From NCBI RefSeq assembly GCF_017982655.1, contig NZ_JABXYX010000042.1:1-57746 (forward strand): a DNA stretch of 57,746 nt, written 5' to 3'. This document shows, one piece after another, positions 55,934 to 57,746 of the stretch (positions are counted from its first letter, which is position 1; each line of letters starts with the position of its first letter). A program made the position numbers and the translations under genes. This DNA comes from Brasilonema sp. CT11. GTDB taxonomy: Bacteria; Cyanobacteriota; Cyanobacteriia; Cyanobacteriales; Nostocaceae. The notes below the pieces were generated by a model. The model did not search any database and was not told the DNA's origin. It saw only the letters and a program-made list of their open reading frames with translations.

Positions 55934-56278
55934 TTACAAGTTGGACAAGATTTTTTCTTCTGGTTCTTCTTTGTAGCTAGGGCAAGCAAGTATCATTTTC
56001 AGTTGTCCATTCTTGATGTAGAAGTTCCCTTTACCTAATAAATTTTCGAGTAGGTCTTGCATTTCAAAGCTGAGATTAGTATCTTCAATTGAAGTTTGTA
56101 CAAAAACTTTATCAGTTCCATCAGGAGACTTGAGAAAGAACCGAATACTGATGAGTTCTGCATCTTCAATGACTGAATCAACAAGGACTTTGTAAGTTCC
56201 TTGGGACTTGACGATTATTCTAATACCTGTAGGGTTTTCCATTGTTTGAAACGTGTCAAGGGACTTACTGAAGTACAT
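55934..56278 (-). CDS. Hypothetical protein
   Basis: 114 residues, beta-rich (GIRIIVKSQGTYKVLVDSVIEDAELISIRFFL, QTSIEDTNLSFEMQDLLENLL). It resembles short cyanobacterial DUF1257-type proteins in pattern only. Located 13 bp downstream of the next gene. Confidence 0.5.
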   Translation of the reverse strand: MYFSKSLDTFQTMENPTGIRIIVKSQGTYKVLVDSVIEDAELISIRFFLKSPDGTDKVFVQTSIEDTNLSFEMQDLLENLLGKGNFYIKNGQLKMILACPSYKEEPEEKILSNL

Positions 56279-56291
56279 TGAGCGTTGTGTT

Positions 56292-56714
56292 TTAGTTTAA
56301 TTCCAACAAAGCTACACCGATTTTGTTAGGAACAGTCCAAAATACAACGGCGCTAATTTCGGAATGATAGGTTTGCGCTCTTGTTAGTAGAAGTTTTTTA
56401 ATGATGCCTCCATATTGAAAATTATCTTCACCGAAGAAGAAATGGTTTTCAGACAAGGCAGCAATAGTTTCGAGGTTTAGGAATTCACAAGGTGCAATCT
56501 TATCTATCTTTTGAGGTTCTTGGAACAGAAACACACCACGTTGATTTTTATCTCTATCTTTTGTATAAACAGAAAGAAAGGGTGTTACTGTATTTAGTAA
56601 TATTTCAAATTCGTCTGCGACTGCCTCAATGTGTTCTGGCGCACAGGCAAAGATATTTATTCTCCATGTCAACATTTCTGTGAGAAGATTGTCATTGTCT
56701 TGATTAGAAGGCAT
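56292..56714 (-). CDS. Hypothetical protein
   Basis: 140 residues (LLTEMLTWRINIFACAPEHIEAVADEFEILLNTVTPFL), not recognised. Close spacing to the following gene suggests one transcript. Confidence 0.5.
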   Translation of the reverse strand: MPSNQDNDNLLTEMLTWRINIFACAPEHIEAVADEFEILLNTVTPFLSVYTKDRDKNQRGVFLFQEPQKIDKIAPCEFLNLETIAALSENHFFFGEDNFQYGGIIKKLLLTRAQTYHSEISAVVFWTVPNKIGVALLELN

Positions 56715-56804
56715 GGCTGTTCATTGTGGTAAATACGCCTAGAGTAATAGCATACGTACTTACTCCAGGCATAAAGTGAATTGATTTAACGGAGAAATTT
56801 AGAT

Positions 56805-57596
56805 TTAAAATGTAGCAAGAACTTCTTTGAGGGCACGACAACGCTGTAAATCATCAGCAAACAGTGATTTCGTTTCAGAAATCAGTTTTTGTAAGTTAGT
56901 TTGAAACTTTTCTTCATCTGCAACAGCTTGTTCTGCTTGTGGGTTCAGTTGGATGGCTTGTGGTATTAGAATTTCAAATTCGTAAGGGATAATCAGTTCT
57001 ACTTCATCCTTATCATTTTGAAATCGTTCAAACCAGCGGTGACATTTTGCAATTGCTTCGTTAATCTGGTCTAATCGGTAGAAGTCGCTGAATTTAAACC
57101 TGGGTACATCGTAGTCAAAATGCCGCTCTAATGACACATAGAATTTTTGATTGAAGTAGTCGCGGTTGACTAATAATCGGGGTTCTCCTCTTAGAGGTTG
57201 ATGAACAATGCCATCAACTAAAATTTTTGATTTAGCCCATAGACACGCCTGTTCTTGATGTTGAGATAAAGATTGGTAGTCACTACCGTAACCTTTAGTA
57301 ACTGGCTGAATTGGCTCAAATTCAGTATCTTTGAAACGGTCAATTTTATGATCAAACCACAATTGGTTGTTATACCAACGGTACTGACGGATGCGAGTAC
57401 GACGTTCATCTCCTAAGATTTCAGGAGCAGCATTATTGTCAGTTTCAATAATAGCCACAGGTGCTTCTTTGTCGCTTAATGCTGGTATTTCAACTGTGTA
57501 CTCACCCTCAAATTTTTCTGGTCTTGGCTTGCGACAACGAGGTGGAACGATGTTTTCAGTGTAGGTGAATTTCCAGGTGACTTGAAAATTTGTCAT
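56805..57596 (-). CDS. Hypothetical protein
   Basis: 263 residues, first gene of the minus-strand group, not recognised. Contains a basic N-terminal segment with PPRCRKPRPEKF, a WYNNQLWFDHKIDRFKD aromatic stretch and a helical C-terminus. The final 150 bp of the window (57597-57746) are AT-rich, with no gene. Confidence 0.5.
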   Translation of the reverse strand: MTNFQVTWKFTYTENIVPPRCRKPRPEKFEGEYTVEIPALSDKEAPVAIIETDNNAAPEILGDERRTRIRQYRWYNNQLWFDHKIDRFKDTEFEPIQPVTKGYGSDYQSLSQHQEQACLWAKSKILVDGIVHQPLRGEPRLLVNRDYFNQKFYVSLERHFDYDVPRFKFSDFYRLDQINEAIAKCHRWFERFQNDKDEVELIIPYEFEILIPQAIQLNPQAEQAVADEEKFQTNLQKLISETKSLFADDLQRCRALKEVLATF

Positions 57597-57746
57597 TTTT
57601 CTTCTCTATATGTGAAACATTGGACTTTGGACAAAAAAATGTGTTCGCGAATAAGGTACGCGAATAATAAAAGAATATAAACTTTTCTACCTCAGCCTTG
57701 CTCGTATGCTGAGTCAAACAACTGTATAACCAGAAAAATTACGCAG

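Overview
The window looks like accessory, probably plasmid, DNA of a filamentous heterocyst-forming cyanobacterium (Nostocales). Supporting signs are a vanadium nitrogenase with a fused VnfD-VnfG subunit (a cyanobacterial trait), scattered GCGATCGC octamers, short palindromic repeats of the Nostoc type, and a full conjugation, relaxase and partition gene set. No tRNA, rRNA or CRISPR array was found. The first base lies inside a repeated element, so the left edge is probably an assembly break.

Layout. (1) 1-7.5 kb, minus strand: vnfE, a vnfX-like gene, vnfDG and vnfK, preceded by a ModA-like oxyanion-binding protein without a signal peptide; the spacers carry strong hairpins. (2) 7.7-11.7 kb: a regulatory island with a ribbon-helix-helix/Mop protein, an XRE-HTH/PBP-like protein (VnfR type), a 5' remnant of a second VnfR-like gene cut by an ISAzo13-like fragment, and at least six copies of a 34-bp motif not explained by coding. 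(3) 11.7-15.3 kb: ParB-like/plasmid DNA-binding genes and transposase debris. (4) 15.3-32.4 kb, plus strand: a type IV secretion/conjugation operon (VirB2-, B3-, B4-, B5-, B6-, B8-, B10-, B9- and B1-like, then VirD4-like), followed by two unknown genes and an AAA ATPase. (5) 32.7-37 kb: a PIN toxin-antitoxin pair, a broken gene, RarA with a C-terminal extension, and a MITE. (6) 37.5-40 kb: a TPR protein and a MobV relaxase fused to a Toprim region, with a candidate oriT at its start. (7) 40.6-45.2 kb: a five-gene operon with an actin-like protein, a small partner, an AT-hook ParA-like ATPase, a membrane protein and a membrane-linked PD-(D/E)XK-like nuclease. (8) 45.7-51 kb: conjugation-associated unknowns, HTH and HNH proteins. 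(9) 51.1-53.6 kb: an orphan cas1 joined through an A9 run to a reverse-transcriptase remnant, all between two inverted copies of a 143-bp MITE. (10) 53.9-57.7 kb: a decayed VapBC and an unknown minus-strand gene group.

How it may work together: the element appears able to move (relaxase, mating channel, partition) and carries the catalytic and part of the cofactor-assembly genes of V-nitrogenase with its own metal-sensing regulators. VnfH and VnfN are not in the window and must come from elsewhere. The two most interesting points are the metal-regulation island (three different oxyanion-binding folds plus an iterated operator) and the MITE-bounded RT/Cas1 remnant. Functions were assigned by reading motifs; no database search was run.
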